62,384 nt of DNA from an uncultured Paracoccaceae bacterium (GTDB lineage Bacteria > Pseudomonadota > Alphaproteobacteria > Rhodobacterales > Rhodobacteraceae), in NCBI GenBank assembly GCA_938049225.1, contig CALICM010000008.1, positions 1 to 62,384 of the forward strand, given 5' to 3'. A model generated the notes under the pieces. That model made no database searches and was not told the origin of the DNA. It was given only the letters and a program-made list of their open reading frames with translations. Positions 15,862 to 25,177 of this stretch are shown one piece after another (the first letter of the stretch is position 1; every line of letters starts with the position of its first letter). The position numbers and the translations under genes were made by a program.

Positions 15862-18081
15862 TTAACCCCCTGCAGCCGCCTGGGGTACAGTGGCCGGGGC
15901 GGGTCGTACCAACCCAAGCGCGCGCAAGCGTTGGTCATACCGCGTGGCCAGGGCGCTCAGGCTGTAGTCGGTCTGCATCAAAAGCTTGCCGCGTTGGGCC
16001 CTCGCGCGGGCTGGCACGGGCTCTTGCGCGGTGGCGGTCAGGGCGGCGGCCAGTGCCTCGGGGTTCACCTCGGCCCAGCGGGCGCCGGGCGTGTGAAAGA
16101 TCGCTTGCCCTTTGGGAACCGGCACCAACTCGGCCGGGATCGGCAGGCTGGTGTCAGGGGTGCAGAAGTCCTGCGTGCCCGAATAATCCGTCGCGATCAC
16201 TGGCACGCCAAGGGTCAGGGCAAAGGCCGGGAAATACCCAAACCCCTCGGCCCGGTGGGGCGAAATCAGCGCGGTGGCACTCGCGATCAGGCCCAACAGT
16301 CGGTCGAAAGGCAATGTCTCGCGCAGCACCGTGATCCGGGGATCCTTGGCGGCGATCGCTTCGATCTGTGTCATCTGCCCCTCGGGATCGCCCCAATGGC
16401 CGCGTGGCGCGGGCGTGGTTTTGACGATCAACTCGACATCACGGCGGGCGGACCCAAAGGCGGCGCGAAACGCGCGCACCGCCGCCAGGGGGTTCTTACG
16501 AGCGACCGAGGAGCCCGCGTCAAAGCAGGTCACGAAGCGACGCACCCCAGGCGGCGGTGCGGGCCAGGGCGCGGGGTCCGGCAGGGTCAGACCTTTGCGC
16601 ATATAGACCACCTTGCGATCAAAGTGGCGCTGATACAGACGGCGCAGAAAGATGCTGGGCACCCAAATCTCGTCCAGCATATCCAGCGCAAGGCGATGTT
16701 CGCGGGGCAGGCGGTCCAACTCCCACAGTAAAAAGCCAATGGTAAAGCTGTGGGCCTGCGCTGGACGGTCCAGCAGGGTCTGCGGGATGCGATCCGCGTT
16801 CAGATGATAGAGGGTGACGGGCCGTGTGTCGGCGGCGGGCACGGGGGCAGGGGCCAGCGTCAACGCGGGTGGCGTGTCGATCGGATCCAGGGTGACTGGC
16901 AGGCGTGCAATGCGCAGGGCCTGTGCGCTCATCCAGAAGTTCTGCGACAGGCCTGTGCCGCTCGCCGCCAAGCCGCAAAGACGAATACCCGGCGGCGGTG
17001 CGGTCGACAGGGCAGCGCGGCGTTGCCTTACCGCCTGCGTCAATTCGGCCGAGGCCCAGGGTACCACCAGGGTGGTGGGATCCGTGACAGGAAGGCGCAA
17101 TGACAGCGCCAGCAGCCAATCCATTCGGGTCAGTCTATGCACCGCCCCTAGCACTGGCGTGTCGAGGTTCGCCAATTGCTGCGCATCCTCGGCCCGGGAC
17201 TGTCCCGTCAAGGCGCGCAACATCACCGAGGCCGGGTCCGTTCCCGCGATGTTTTTGTCTGGCTGGATACGCGCAATTTGCCGACGGGGCAGCCTCAGCA
17301 AGCGCATATGCTCAACAACCCGAGGCACCCGCGGATCCCGTAAGCCGGGCGAGAACGCCGCGCTCATGGACCGGGGCGCATTTGGCCCTGAAGGCAGGCT
17401 GGCGCGAAACAATGTCGCCTCGATCGTTTGGGGCCGCACTTGCAGTGCTGCGGTCGCCAGCGCCAGAAGGTCAGCCCGTGTGGCAGCATTCAAAGCCTGG
17501 CCAGCGGGTCCAGCCAGCGCCCGCTCGATATGAGGCAGCAACAGATGCAAGCGATTAGGGGAGCGTGTGGTGAGGCTTCCAAGCACCTGCGCTTCGGCCA
17601 CATTGGCAGGGACATCAACCGCTGAAACACCCAGATCCTGCAGCATTTTCTGGGGCGGAGTGGTCAGGCTATATCGATGTGCGCGCCGCCCGCATTGAAG
17701 ATGCAGCACCTGTGCAAGGCACCACTCGGTCAAAACCGATAAACTGGGCCTGGAGGGCACAGTGACCAGGGCCACTTGGTCCGTGCGGCGTGCCAGCCCA
17801 ACCAGGGCACGCCAGCGCCGGGTCCAGTTTCGCCAACTCGCACCGCGCCGCATCAGGCTGCGCAGATAAATTACTCCCAAGCTGGGGGTTTCAGACCCCA
17901 TCGGATCCAGCACCGAGCCATCGGCGAACGCACCCCGGTGGAACGAGATCGCGCGCGCCTCCGCGCCAGCGGCGGCAAGCGTGCGGGTCGCGTGCAGCGG
18001 CAAGGCAGCACCGGTCATTGCAAAGCTGCCCAGAACCCAGATGCGGGGCGTTTCGTCAAGGGGGTGTGGGGTCTGGTTCAT
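15862..18081 (-). CDS. large glycosyltransferase (GT4-type C-terminal domain)
   Basis: This is a 739-residue cytoplasmic protein. The C-terminal third is a GT-B glycosyltransferase of the group 1/GT4 kind: FVTCFDAGSSVARKNPLAAV near 500-520, a strand with ELIVKTT, and the nucleotide-sugar-binding HRAEGFGYFPAFALTLGVPVIATDYSG near 625-650. It also has a LLWELDRLP motif near 445. The N-terminal 350 residues are unassigned, with many Arg residues. It probably transfers a sugar to a surface polysaccharide or glycolipid. No other glycan genes are adjacent, so the product is unknown. ATG at 18081 is the only sensible start. It is divergent from the 6S RNA/5-FCL pair. Confidence 0.8.
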   Translation of the reverse strand: MNQTPHPLDETPRIWVLGSFAMTGAALPLHATRTLAAAGAEARAISFHRGAFADGSVLDPMGSETPSLGVIYLRSLMRRGASWRNWTRRWRALVGLARRTDQVALVTVPSRPSLSVLTEWCLAQVLHLQCGRRAHRYSLTTPPQKMLQDLGVSAVDVPANVAEAQVLGSLTTRSPNRLHLLLPHIERALAGPAGQALNAATRADLLALATAALQVRPQTIEATLFRASLPSGPNAPRSMSAAFSPGLRDPRVPRVVEHMRLLRLPRRQIARIQPDKNIAGTDPASVMLRALTGQSRAEDAQQLANLDTPVLGAVHRLTRMDWLLALSLRLPVTDPTTLVVPWASAELTQAVRQRRAALSTAPPPGIRLCGLAASGTGLSQNFWMSAQALRIARLPVTLDPIDTPPALTLAPAPVPAADTRPVTLYHLNADRIPQTLLDRPAQAHSFTIGFLLWELDRLPREHRLALDMLDEIWVPSIFLRRLYQRHFDRKVVYMRKGLTLPDPAPWPAPPPGVRRFVTCFDAGSSVARKNPLAAVRAFRAAFGSARRDVELIVKTTPAPRGHWGDPEGQMTQIEAIAAKDPRITVLRETLPFDRLLGLIASATALISPHRAEGFGYFPAFALTLGVPVIATDYSGTQDFCTPDTSLPIPAELVPVPKGQAIFHTPGARWAEVNPEALAAALTATAQEPVPARARAQRGKLLMQTDYSLSALATRYDQRLRALGLVRPAPATVPQAAAGG

Positions 18082-18164
18082 GCCTAAAGTGATCGGCGTT
18101 TGTAGTTAAAAGCGCTTTAAGATCACGCGCCGACTCTTCTCTTTTGCCCGCCATCGCTTATATC

Positions 18165-18340
18165 CGAGAGTGGCGGGTTCTGCTCTGCTCGTGCCGGGGC
18201 CAACATCCTAGTGGCCTTAATCTTTCTTGAGGGAGCTGGCTCTGTGCTTGACCCTGGTCTCGCGTATCTGGCGCCCACCTGGTTTTCCAGGCTCTCAAGG
18301 ATCCAGTGCCCTGACGGCTGCTGCGGGCCCGCCACCTTGA
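18165..18340 (+). ncRNA. ssrS: 6S RNA
   Basis: The 5' stretch GTGGCGGG (18170-18177) pairs perfectly with CCCGCCAC (18328-18335), closing an RNA of about 170 nt with a large, partly unpaired middle, as in 6S RNA. The segment ends 30-40 bases before a 5-formyltetrahydrofolate cyclo-ligase gene, the usual genomic partner of ssrS. 6S RNA mimics an open promoter and binds the sigma70 holoenzyme in stationary phase. The ends are approximate. The closing stem and context are seen, and the identity is inferred. Confidence 0.75.
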
Positions 18341-18371
18341 ATATGTGATCGGGGCATGGCACCTCGGCCGC

Positions 18372-18932
18372 ATGACCGATCTTAAGCCCGCTTTTCGCAA
18401 AACCGCCTATGCCGCGCGCAAGCAGGCTTTTGAAACGGTTGACCCGGCGCCTGCGATAGCGGCACTCGGGGCCGAGATCTTGGCGCTCGGGCCGCGCTGG
18501 GTATCGGCCTATGCCGCGATCCGAACCGAGGTTGATCCGCTGCCGGTTATGCAGCGCTTGCACGCCGCTGGCGCGCAGATCTGCCTGCCGGTGGTGGTGG
18601 GGTCTGGGCAGCCGCTGATTTTCAGACCTTGGACCCCTGATGTACAGATGGTCGAGGGTGCTTTCGGCGCCCGGATCCCCGCCGAGGGGCCTGAAGTCAC
18701 GCCAGAGGTTTTGATCACGCCGCTGCTGGCCTTTGACACACGCGGCTACCGGTTGGGGTACGGCGGCGGGTTTTATGACCGCACGCTTGCGCGGCTGCGA
18801 GCTCGGGGACCGGCCGTGGCGCTGGGCTTGGCGTTTGAGGCGCAGTGCGTGACGCGGGTCCCGACCGATGAAACGGATCAACCCCTGGATGCGGTTGTAA
18901 CCGAAGTTCAGATCCATCGCCCCCACGACTGA
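18372..18932 (+). CDS. 5-formyltetrahydrofolate cyclo-ligase
   Basis: This 186-residue enzyme converts 5-formyl-THF to 5,10-methenyl-THF with ATP. It carries the family signature GYRLGYGGGFYDR (125-137) and an N-terminal Lys/Arg-rich helix (LKPAFRKTAYAARK). Length is typical for YgfA/5-FCL. I chose ATG at 18372; the upstream ATG at 18345 lies at the edge of the 6S RNA. The link with 6S RNA is the conserved ssrS-ygfA arrangement. The metallophosphoesterase gene starts 45 bases downstream in the same direction. Confidence 0.93.
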   Translation: MTDLKPAFRKTAYAARKQAFETVDPAPAIAALGAEILALGPRWVSAYAAIRTEVDPLPVMQRLHAAGAQICLPVVVGSGQPLIFRPWTPDVQMVEGAFGARIPAEGPEVTPEVLITPLLAFDTRGYRLGYGGGFYDRTLARLRARGPAVALGLAFEAQCVTRVPTDETDQPLDAVVTEVQIHRPHD

Positions 18933-18977
18933 AGGCCGTGCTTGCCTTTCGCCCGGAACCCTTCTAGGCCCACCCGC

Positions 18978-19796
18978 ATGAGGCTTCTTTTCCTGGGCGA
19001 TGTGGTCGGGCGAACGGGTCGCCGGGCGGTGCTAGAGCATATCTTGCGCCTGAAAGCGGACTGGAAACTCGATTTCGTGATAGTGAACGGTGAGAACGCG
19101 TCGTCGGGCATGGGTCTGACGGCGGCCAATGCGCTTGAACTTTTGGATGCCGGTGTGGATTGCTTGACGCTGGGCGATCACGCGTTCGACCAAAAGGACA
19201 TGTTGACCTTCATTGAGTCCGAGCCGCGGATCCTGCGCCCACTGAATTTCGCGAAAACCGCACCTGGTAAAGGGGCGCGGCTTTACACGATGTCCGGCGG
19301 GCAAAAGGTGCTGGTGCTGCAGGTGCTGGGCCAGGTGTTTATGAAGCGCGCCTATGACGACCCGTTCTCGGCGGTGGATACGGCACTGAAAACCGCGCCG
19401 TTGGGCGGATTGGCGCAGGCGGTTGTAGTCGATGTTCATGCCGAGGCGACGTCCGAAAAAATGGCGATGGGGCATTGGTGCGATGGGCGTGCGTCATTGG
19501 TGGTGGGCACGCACACCCATGTGCCAACCTCGGATGGGCAGATCCTGCCGGGTGGGACGGCCTATATGACTGATGCGGGGATGTGCGGCGACTATAACAG
19601 CGTGATCGGGATGGATAAGCGCGAGCCGCTCAGCCGCTTTGTGACCGGCATGGCCAAGGGCCGCTTCGCACCGGGCGAGGGCGAAGCGACGCTGTCCGGC
19701 GTAATGGTCGAAACCGACCGGCGCAAGGGGCTGGCGGTAAAGATGGCTCCGGTGCGGGTGGGCGGGCGTCTGACGCAAGCTGGGCCTGAATTTTGA
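18978..19796 (+). CDS. YmdB family metallophosphoesterase (TIGR00282)
   Basis: This 272-residue di-metal phosphoesterase is of the YmdB type. Motifs in order are GDVVGR (7-12), VNGENASSGMG, LGDHAFDQ, VDVHAEATSEK, GTHTHVPTSDGQILPGG and TDAGMCG. Family members hydrolyse 2',3'-cyclic nucleotides or cAMP and affect gene expression and stress traits. I chose ATG at 18978 (MRLLFLGDVVG), the conserved N-terminus. The frame extends upstream to 18942 without support. It is followed by a DMT transporter whose TTG start overlaps this stop. Confidence 0.92.
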   Translation: MRLLFLGDVVGRTGRRAVLEHILRLKADWKLDFVIVNGENASSGMGLTAANALELLDAGVDCLTLGDHAFDQKDMLTFIESEPRILRPLNFAKTAPGKGARLYTMSGGQKVLVLQVLGQVFMKRAYDDPFSAVDTALKTAPLGGLAQAVVVDVHAEATSEKMAMGHWCDGRASLVVGTHTHVPTSDGQILPGGTAYMTDAGMCGDYNSVIGMDKREPLSRFVTGMAKGRFAPGEGEATLSGVMVETDRRKGLAVKMAPVRVGGRLTQAGPEF

Positions 19797-20692
19797 CCGG
19801 CGGTTTGCGCCCCTATGCGGCGCTGCTGGGTTTGGGGCTGTGCTGGGGTTTCAGCATCCCGATGGCCAAACTAGCAGTGTCGACGGGGCATCATCCGCTC
19901 GGGGTGATCGCCTGGCAAAGCATTCTGATGGTTGGTTTTTTGACCACGCTCATTCTGATGCGCAGCGGACGGTTCGTGCTGCGGCCGGGGGTATTGAGCC
20001 TGTATCTGGTGGTGGCGCTGAGCGGCACTTTGGTGCCCAATCTTTTCTCATTCCGCGCGGCGGCGGAATTGCCCGCGGGGGTTATGGCCATCGTAATCGC
20101 CTTGGTGCCGATGTTCGCGCTACCGATTGCCTTGGTGATGCGGGTTGAACCATGGCAGCCGCGCCGGTTGGGGGGGATCGCGCTTGGGGCCTTGGCTGTT
20201 GTGCTTTTGGTGGGCCCCGAGGCCAGCTTGCCTCAGGCGGGTGCCGCCGTTTTCGTCCTGGTCGCACTGGTGGCCCCGCTTTGCTATGGGTTCGAAGGCA
20301 ACTACCTGGCGCGGACCGGCACGCGCGGCTTGGATCCGGTACAGGTGTTGTGGGGCGCGAATGTCATTGGTGTGATCCTGAGTGTGCCCTTGGCGCTGGG
20401 CAGCGGCACTTGGATCGCACCGTTCCCGGGTTTTGGCGTGCCCGAGGCTGCGATTGTCGGTGCCTCGGTCGCGCATTGCATTGCTTATGTCGGCTATGTC
20501 TGGCTGGTCGGGCGGGCGGGGTCGGTGTTTGCCTCACAGATCGCCTATGTAGTGACCGCCGCTGGGGTGCTGTGGGCGATGATCCTTTTGGGCGAGCGAT
20601 ACGCTGGATGGGTGTGGTTGGCCTTTGTTTTGATCCTTTTGGGCCTAACATTAGTGCGGCCGCGCGCTGTGGCCCAAGCCAAAGCCGCTTGA
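19793..20692 (+). CDS. EamA/DMT family transporter
   Basis: This 299-residue inner-membrane protein has ten hydrophobic segments in two EamA repeats. The first starts GLGLCWGFSIPMAKLAV and the second begins after ALVAPLCYGFEGNYLAR. The DMT superfamily exports amino acids, metabolites or nucleotide sugars; the substrate here is unknown. The likely start is TTG at 19793, overlapping the YmdB stop by four bases, which suggests coupled translation. The next ATG would remove the first membrane segment. Confidence 0.88.
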   Translation: MTGGLRPYAALLGLGLCWGFSIPMAKLAVSTGHHPLGVIAWQSILMVGFLTTLILMRSGRFVLRPGVLSLYLVVALSGTLVPNLFSFRAAAELPAGVMAIVIALVPMFALPIALVMRVEPWQPRRLGGIALGALAVVLLVGPEASLPQAGAAVFVLVALVAPLCYGFEGNYLARTGTRGLDPVQVLWGANVIGVILSVPLALGSGTWIAPFPGFGVPEAAIVGASVAHCIAYVGYVWLVGRAGSVFASQIAYVVTAAGVLWAMILLGERYAGWVWLAFVLILLGLTLVRPRAVAQAKAA

Positions 20693-20752
20693 GGCGGGCC
20701 CGAAACTCCGCCATTGTGCGATGCGGCGTAAGGGCGTCTTTAGCTGCAACGG

Positions 20753-22543
20753 ATGGGGGGACTTGTGATCGATCTGGTTCCGATAGACGGATTCCCAGCC
20801 TATTTCACCCTTGCCGTTCTGGTGGGAATGCTGGCGCTGTTTATTCGCGAGACCTATCCGACCGAGGTGGTGGCGCTGATCGGCGCGGCTGTTTTATTGG
20901 TCACGGGGGTGCTTAAGACCGATCAGATGTTGGCGGTCTTTTCCAACCCGGCGCCCTGGACCATCGCGGCGATGTTCGTGATCTCGGGCGCCTTGGTGCG
21001 TACCGGATCGCTGAATGCGCTGGCCAATGCGGTAGGGGCGCATGCCGCAACGCGCCCCGCCTATGTGCTGGGCCTGTTCGCGCTGGTGACACTGGGCGCT
21101 TCGGCCTTTATGAACAACACGCCGGTGGTCGTGATGCTGATCCCGGTGGCGGTGGGCCTGGCACAGCGGATGGGGTTGTCGCCATCCAAGCTGCTGATCC
21201 CCTTGAGTTATGTGGCAATTTTGGGGGGGCTGTGCACGCTGATCGGCACCTCGACCAACCTGCTGGTCGATGGGGTGGCGCAGGCGAACGGGTTGCGGCC
21301 CTTTACCCTGTTCGAGATCACCCCGCTGGGATTGATCCTGGCTGCCTATGGCTTGGTTTATCTGCGGCTGTTAGCACCGCGGTTGCTGCCGGATCGTGAT
21401 AGCATGGCCGATCTTTTGACCGACCGGCGGGCGATGAAATACTTTACCGAAGTGGCCATCCCCGATGGCTCGCCGCTAATTGGCGAGACGGTGTTCAACG
21501 TGCCCCTGTTCCAGCGTACAGGCACCCGGGTCATCGATGTGCTGCGCGCGGACGAGTCGCTGCGCCGCCGGTTCCCAGACGTGACGTTGGAACGGGGCGA
21601 TCGGGTGGTGTTGCGCACCGCGGTTGGCGAGCTGTTAGGGCTGAAGGAAAGTGGTCAGGTGAATATGGTTGACGAACTGGCCTCACGCTCGACCACCACT
21701 GTCGAGGCGCTGATCTCGCCCGGCTGCCAGTTGATCGGCCGGCGGCTGGGCGCGCTGCGGTTGCGGCGGCGGTATGGGGTCTATCCGCTGGCGGTACACC
21801 GGCGGAACCAGAACATCGGGCGGCAACTGGACGATGTGACCGTGCGCGTGGGCGATACGCTGCTGCTGGAGGGCACGCCCGAGGATATTCGCCGCCTGGC
21901 CCTGGATATGGGCCTGGTCGACATTGCCCAACCCACGGCGCGGTCCTATCGCCGCTCGCATGCGCCGCTGGTGCTAGGCGTGTTGGCCGGGATTGTGGTA
22001 CTCGCCGCCTTGGGTGTCGCGTCGATCTTTGTCTTGGCCATGGTGGGGGTGGCGGTGGTGCTGGGCGCGCGGGCCATCGACGGGGACGAAGCCTTTGAAT
22101 TTGTGGAGGGGCGGCTGCTGATCCTGATCTTTGCGATGTTGGCCATAGGGGCGGCGCTTGAGGCGTCGGGGGCGGTGATAATCATCGCCCAGGCTTTGGC
22201 GCCAACGCTGGGCAAGCTACCAGGGCCACTTCTGATTTGGGGGATCTTCCTGCTCACCTCGCTGCTGACCGAAATGGTCTCGAACAACGCGGTGGCGGTG
22301 GTGGTGACGCCCGTTGCCATCGGCTTGGCGGCAGCTCTGGGGGTCGACCCGCGCCCGTTGGTGGTGGCGGTGATGGTCGCGGCCTCGGCCAGTTTCGCGA
22401 CCCCCATCGGCTATCAGACCAACACGCTGGTTTATGGGCCCGGCGGCTATCGGTTTACAGATTTTCTACGCATCGGCGCCCCACTGAACCTGAGCATCGG
22501 TTTGTTGTCAGGGCTTTTGATCCCGGTGTTTTGGCCGCTTTGA
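20753..22543 (+). CDS. SLC13 family permease with two RCK_C (TrkA_C) domains
   Basis: This 596-residue membrane protein is of the DASS/SLC13-like kind. N-terminal helices include the ASAFMNNTPVVVMLIPV and IGTSTNLLVDG motifs (about 115-175). Two cytoplasmic RCK_C/TrkA_C domains fall in the middle (about 225-300 and 310-390). A second helical half follows, with TEMVSNNAVAVVVTPVAIG and FATPIGYQTNTLVYGPGGY. Such proteins are annotated as sodium/sulfate or anion permeases; the ion here is unknown. The start could be ATG 20753 or GTG 20765. The latter has GGGGGGA just upstream. It is convergent with the two-component operon. Confidence 0.9.
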   Translation: MGGLVIDLVPIDGFPAYFTLAVLVGMLALFIRETYPTEVVALIGAAVLLVTGVLKTDQMLAVFSNPAPWTIAAMFVISGALVRTGSLNALANAVGAHAATRPAYVLGLFALVTLGASAFMNNTPVVVMLIPVAVGLAQRMGLSPSKLLIPLSYVAILGGLCTLIGTSTNLLVDGVAQANGLRPFTLFEITPLGLILAAYGLVYLRLLAPRLLPDRDSMADLLTDRRAMKYFTEVAIPDGSPLIGETVFNVPLFQRTGTRVIDVLRADESLRRRFPDVTLERGDRVVLRTAVGELLGLKESGQVNMVDELASRSTTTVEALISPGCQLIGRRLGALRLRRRYGVYPLAVHRRNQNIGRQLDDVTVRVGDTLLLEGTPEDIRRLALDMGLVDIAQPTARSYRRSHAPLVLGVLAGIVVLAALGVASIFVLAMVGVAVVLGARAIDGDEAFEFVEGRLLILIFAMLAIGAALEASGAVIIIAQALAPTLGKLPGPLLIWGIFLLTSLLTEMVSNNAVAVVVTPVAIGLAAALGVDPRPLVVAVMVAASASFATPIGYQTNTLVYGPGGYRFTDFLRIGAPLNLSIGLLSGLLIPVFWPL

Positions 22544-22551
22544 GACGCGGG

Positions 22552-22956
22552 TCAAGCCGCAAGGGCAAAGCTTTGGATTGTCGCATGCAATTGCGCCAGG
22601 GCCACTGGTTTGGGCAAAACCCCATTGATGCCATAGGGCGCCACGGCCCTTGGGCTGTGGTAGGCGCTGTCCGCTGTCACGGCAACGATCGGCATGCCGC
22701 GGGGCGGATCGTTGGGGGCGTCACGAATGTCTTGACTGGTCGCCAAACCCGAGCGATGCGGGATGTGCAGGTCCATTAAAATCAGATCATAGCCTTCGGG
22801 ATCCGCACGCAACTTGGCCAAGCAGGCTTCGCCATCGGGGGCGATTGTACAGTCATGTCCCAGTAATTCGAGCATCTCGGACATCATGTACTGTGTCGAG
22901 GGATCGTCCTCGACCACCAATATCCGCACAATCGCCGATGTCTTGGTCGTTTTCAT
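22552..22956 (-). CDS. response regulator (stand-alone receiver)
   Basis: This 134-residue protein is a lone receiver domain. The acidic pair E16-D17-D18 (VVEDD), phosphoacceptor D62 (LILMDLHIP), a Thr (AVTAD) and the late Lys (LPKPV) are all present. There is no output domain. It has its own ribosome site GGAGG, five bases before the ATG at 22956. Its first 104 bases overlap the 3' end of the upstream histidine kinase gene in another frame. It is the third gene of an RR-HK-RR operon and probably relays phosphate or titrates the kinase. Confidence 0.92.
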   Translation of the reverse strand: MKTTKTSAIVRILVVEDDPSTQYMMSEMLELLGHDCTIAPDGEACLAKLRADPEGYDLILMDLHIPHRSGLATSQDIRDAPNDPPRGMPIVAVTADSAYHSPRAVAPYGINGVLPKPVALAQLHATIQSFALAA

Positions 22957-24673
22957 TTGATCCTCCGGTGAGTATTTTGGAAGGCATCTGCAACCTGAAC
23001 ACGCTGCCGCTGTCAGACGTGGTGTGCAAAGTCAGCGTCATGCCCATGGCCTGTGCCAATTCCCGGGCGATCGCCAGACCCAGCCCCGAGCCCCCATTGG
23101 TGCGCACAATACGCTCGTCAACCTGCGTAAACCGCTCGAAGATCACGTCACGGTGGGCATCGGGGATGCCTGGACCGGTGTCCGAGATGTCCAAGATCAC
23201 GCTGTCTTGGGGCGCGCTGCCAGGGAACATCTCAAGATGGATGTGTCCCCGATCGGTGCATTTCACTGCGTTGTCCAGCACGTTGGTCACGATTTGATGC
23301 AGCCTGCGATCATCCAAGGTGACCATAGCGGGCAAGTCGTCGGCAGCCTTTACTGAATGACTTAGGTCCTTGCCGCTTTTGCGCACCATTGCCTCAAGGC
23401 CCAAAGCCCATTGATCCAGTAAGTCGGTCAAGCGGATCCGGCGCGGGACAAACTCGACAGCTTTGGCTTGCAATCGGCTCACCTCAAGCACATTGGACAG
23501 CAGGTCCAGCAGCCGTTCCGCAGCCGCGTGACCAACCTTGGCTTGCCGTCGCTGGCGCATGGGGACGTCGGCGGATTGGATCAATTCGAACATCCCCATT
23601 ATGGCGTTGATCGGGGTTCGAACCTCGTGGCTCATGGTGGCAAGGAACCTTGACTTTGCCGCACTTGCCTCAAGCGCCTCGACCTCGGCTTCGCGACGGA
23701 TGGTCACCTCGTTGGCCAGGCTCGCGTTGGCCAGGCGCAAGCCATCATTGGCCTTGTGCGCGGCAGCCTGCGCCTGTTGCGCCGTTTTGGCGACAACCGC
23801 CAGGGCGGTCAGCAACGCGGTGAGCGCTGCCATGAAGCCCGCGACTTGCTCGGGCCGCATGCTTTGCGACATCGCGAAATAGGCCTCCGTCGGTTTCAGA
23901 AGGATCATCAGATCGCGTCCAAACAGTCGGGTGGACGACGAGCTGAAAGTGGGGGCTTTGACCGAAGACCAATTTTTCGATTGGGCGATTACCTGCGAGC
24001 CCAGGTTTATTTGATAGGCGTAGTTTCGCGCCGTGTTCCGCAGGGCGGGTTCGATAAACAGCGCATCGATCCAACTGCCGACATGAAACACGGCGTTCAG
24101 CGAGCCAGCGTAGCGCCCGTCGATCGTAATGGGAACGAACAGGATGAACCCCAGCCCCGAGCCGTCAACCAACTCAATCGGGGTTGTCATCGTAGGTTGA
24201 CCCGTGGCACGCGCTTGCTCAATCGCCTGCCGACGATTTTCGCTGAAGGCCGCGATATTGCGACCCCTTGCTCGGCTGCCGGCGCTGGGGACCACATAGT
24301 CCGCGACATAATCCGCATTGGCGTAAGACAGCGCGCGGAAGCCGGGCATGTCCTGGATGTGATTTTCAGCATCTGCCGTGAACAAATCTTCGGGGATGAA
24401 ACCAGCGGCTTCCCACCGTCGGGCCATCCGGTGCGTGGAAGCGGCGCGTTGGTTCAGGTCACGTTGAATGATATGGGCGGCGTATTCGGCGTCGGAAACG
24501 AAAGTTTTCTCCAGCTGTGTTTGCCGTTCTTTGGCCAAGATGCCCCACGTTAGTGCAGTCGCAATCCCGCCAAGGATTAGCGCAGCATAGACCCAATGTC
24601 CGGCACGCGCGATTTTCAGGCCCTCTGCGAGCGGACAGCGCCGGTTGAGCCGACCTGGCCGTTTTTGCGGCAC
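22853..24673 (-). CDS. CHASE-domain sensor histidine kinase
   Basis: This 606-residue inner-membrane kinase has a first membrane helix (about 27-46), a periplasmic CHASE domain (about 70-265, with PGFRALSYANADY), a second helix (about 277-297) and a coiled-coil linker. A HisKA domain follows with H349 in SHEVRTPINAIMG, then an HATPase domain with N box NVLDNAVK, G1 DTGPGIP, F box FERFTQ and G2 GGSGLGLAIA. The start is GTG at 24673, inside the upstream receiver gene. The last 34 or so residues run out of frame across the downstream receiver gene and look unlike a domain (SNENDQDIG...). The architecture suggests an ancestral hybrid kinase split by a frameshift, or stable overlap. Confidence 0.88.
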   Translation of the reverse strand: MPQKRPGRLNRRCPLAEGLKIARAGHWVYAALILGGIATALTWGILAKERQTQLEKTFVSDAEYAAHIIQRDLNQRAASTHRMARRWEAAGFIPEDLFTADAENHIQDMPGFRALSYANADYVADYVVPSAGSRARGRNIAAFSENRRQAIEQARATGQPTMTTPIELVDGSGLGFILFVPITIDGRYAGSLNAVFHVGSWIDALFIEPALRNTARNYAYQINLGSQVIAQSKNWSSVKAPTFSSSSTRLFGRDLMILLKPTEAYFAMSQSMRPEQVAGFMAALTALLTALAVVAKTAQQAQAAAHKANDGLRLANASLANEVTIRREAEVEALEASAAKSRFLATMSHEVRTPINAIMGMFELIQSADVPMRQRRQAKVGHAAAERLLDLLSNVLEVSRLQAKAVEFVPRRIRLTDLLDQWALGLEAMVRKSGKDLSHSVKAADDLPAMVTLDDRRLHQIVTNVLDNAVKCTDRGHIHLEMFPGSAPQDSVILDISDTGPGIPDAHRDVIFERFTQVDERIVRTNGGSGLGLAIARELAQAMGMTLTLHTTSDSGSVFRLQMPSKILTGGSNENDQDIGDCADIGGRGRSLDTVHDVRDARITGT

Positions 24674-25035
24674 ACCGAAACATGCGCCGCGTGATCAATC
24701 ATTGCGATGAAGTCGGAAATCGGTAGCGGCTTACGCAACAGCCAGTCAACATTGGGCGCTAGCGGGCCCAACTCGCCATTGGGGAAAAAGCCCGAGCCTG
24801 TAATCACGATGACTGGGACCATTGGCATGGCATAGGAAATATAATGTGTCAGCGACAGAGAGTTGCCCTCCGTCAACAGCAGGTCCAAGACTACGACATC
24901 GAATTGCCCGGTCATCAACGCCCGCATCCCTTCGGAGGTGTTGCTGGCGCTCGTGTAAGCATAACCGGCGTCCGCCAAAGCCTCCTCCCATACCACTCTG
25001 AGCGCGTAGTCATCTTCGACGACAAGAATCTTCAT
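24616..25035 (-). CDS. response regulator (stand-alone receiver)
   Basis: This 139-residue protein has one receiver domain: VVEDD at 5-9, phosphoacceptor D51 (VVVLDLLL), ITGSG as the Thr/Ser switch and RKPL with the conserved Lys. After residue 120 there is a short tail without a domain. It is the first gene of a leftward RR-HK-RR operon and overlaps the kinase gene by 58 bases. A GGAGGTCGGCC ribosome site precedes ATG 25035. Confidence 0.9.
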   Translation of the reverse strand: MKILVVEDDYALRVVWEEALADAGYAYTSASNTSEGMRALMTGQFDVVVLDLLLTEGNSLSLTHYISYAMPMVPVIVITGSGFFPNGELGPLAPNVDWLLRKPLPISDFIAMIDHAAHVSVCRKNGQVGSTGAVRSQRA

Positions 25036-25177
25036 GGCCGACCTCCTAGACTGGTTTCTTATGAGGTGAGCTTCATAAACAACGCGTTAAAGCCAGGTGC
25101 TGGGTGCACTGGCTTGAACTCGGGCTGACCACTGGCCTATAACCCGGGCGACCAGGGCAATAACAAGGCAAAGCAGC

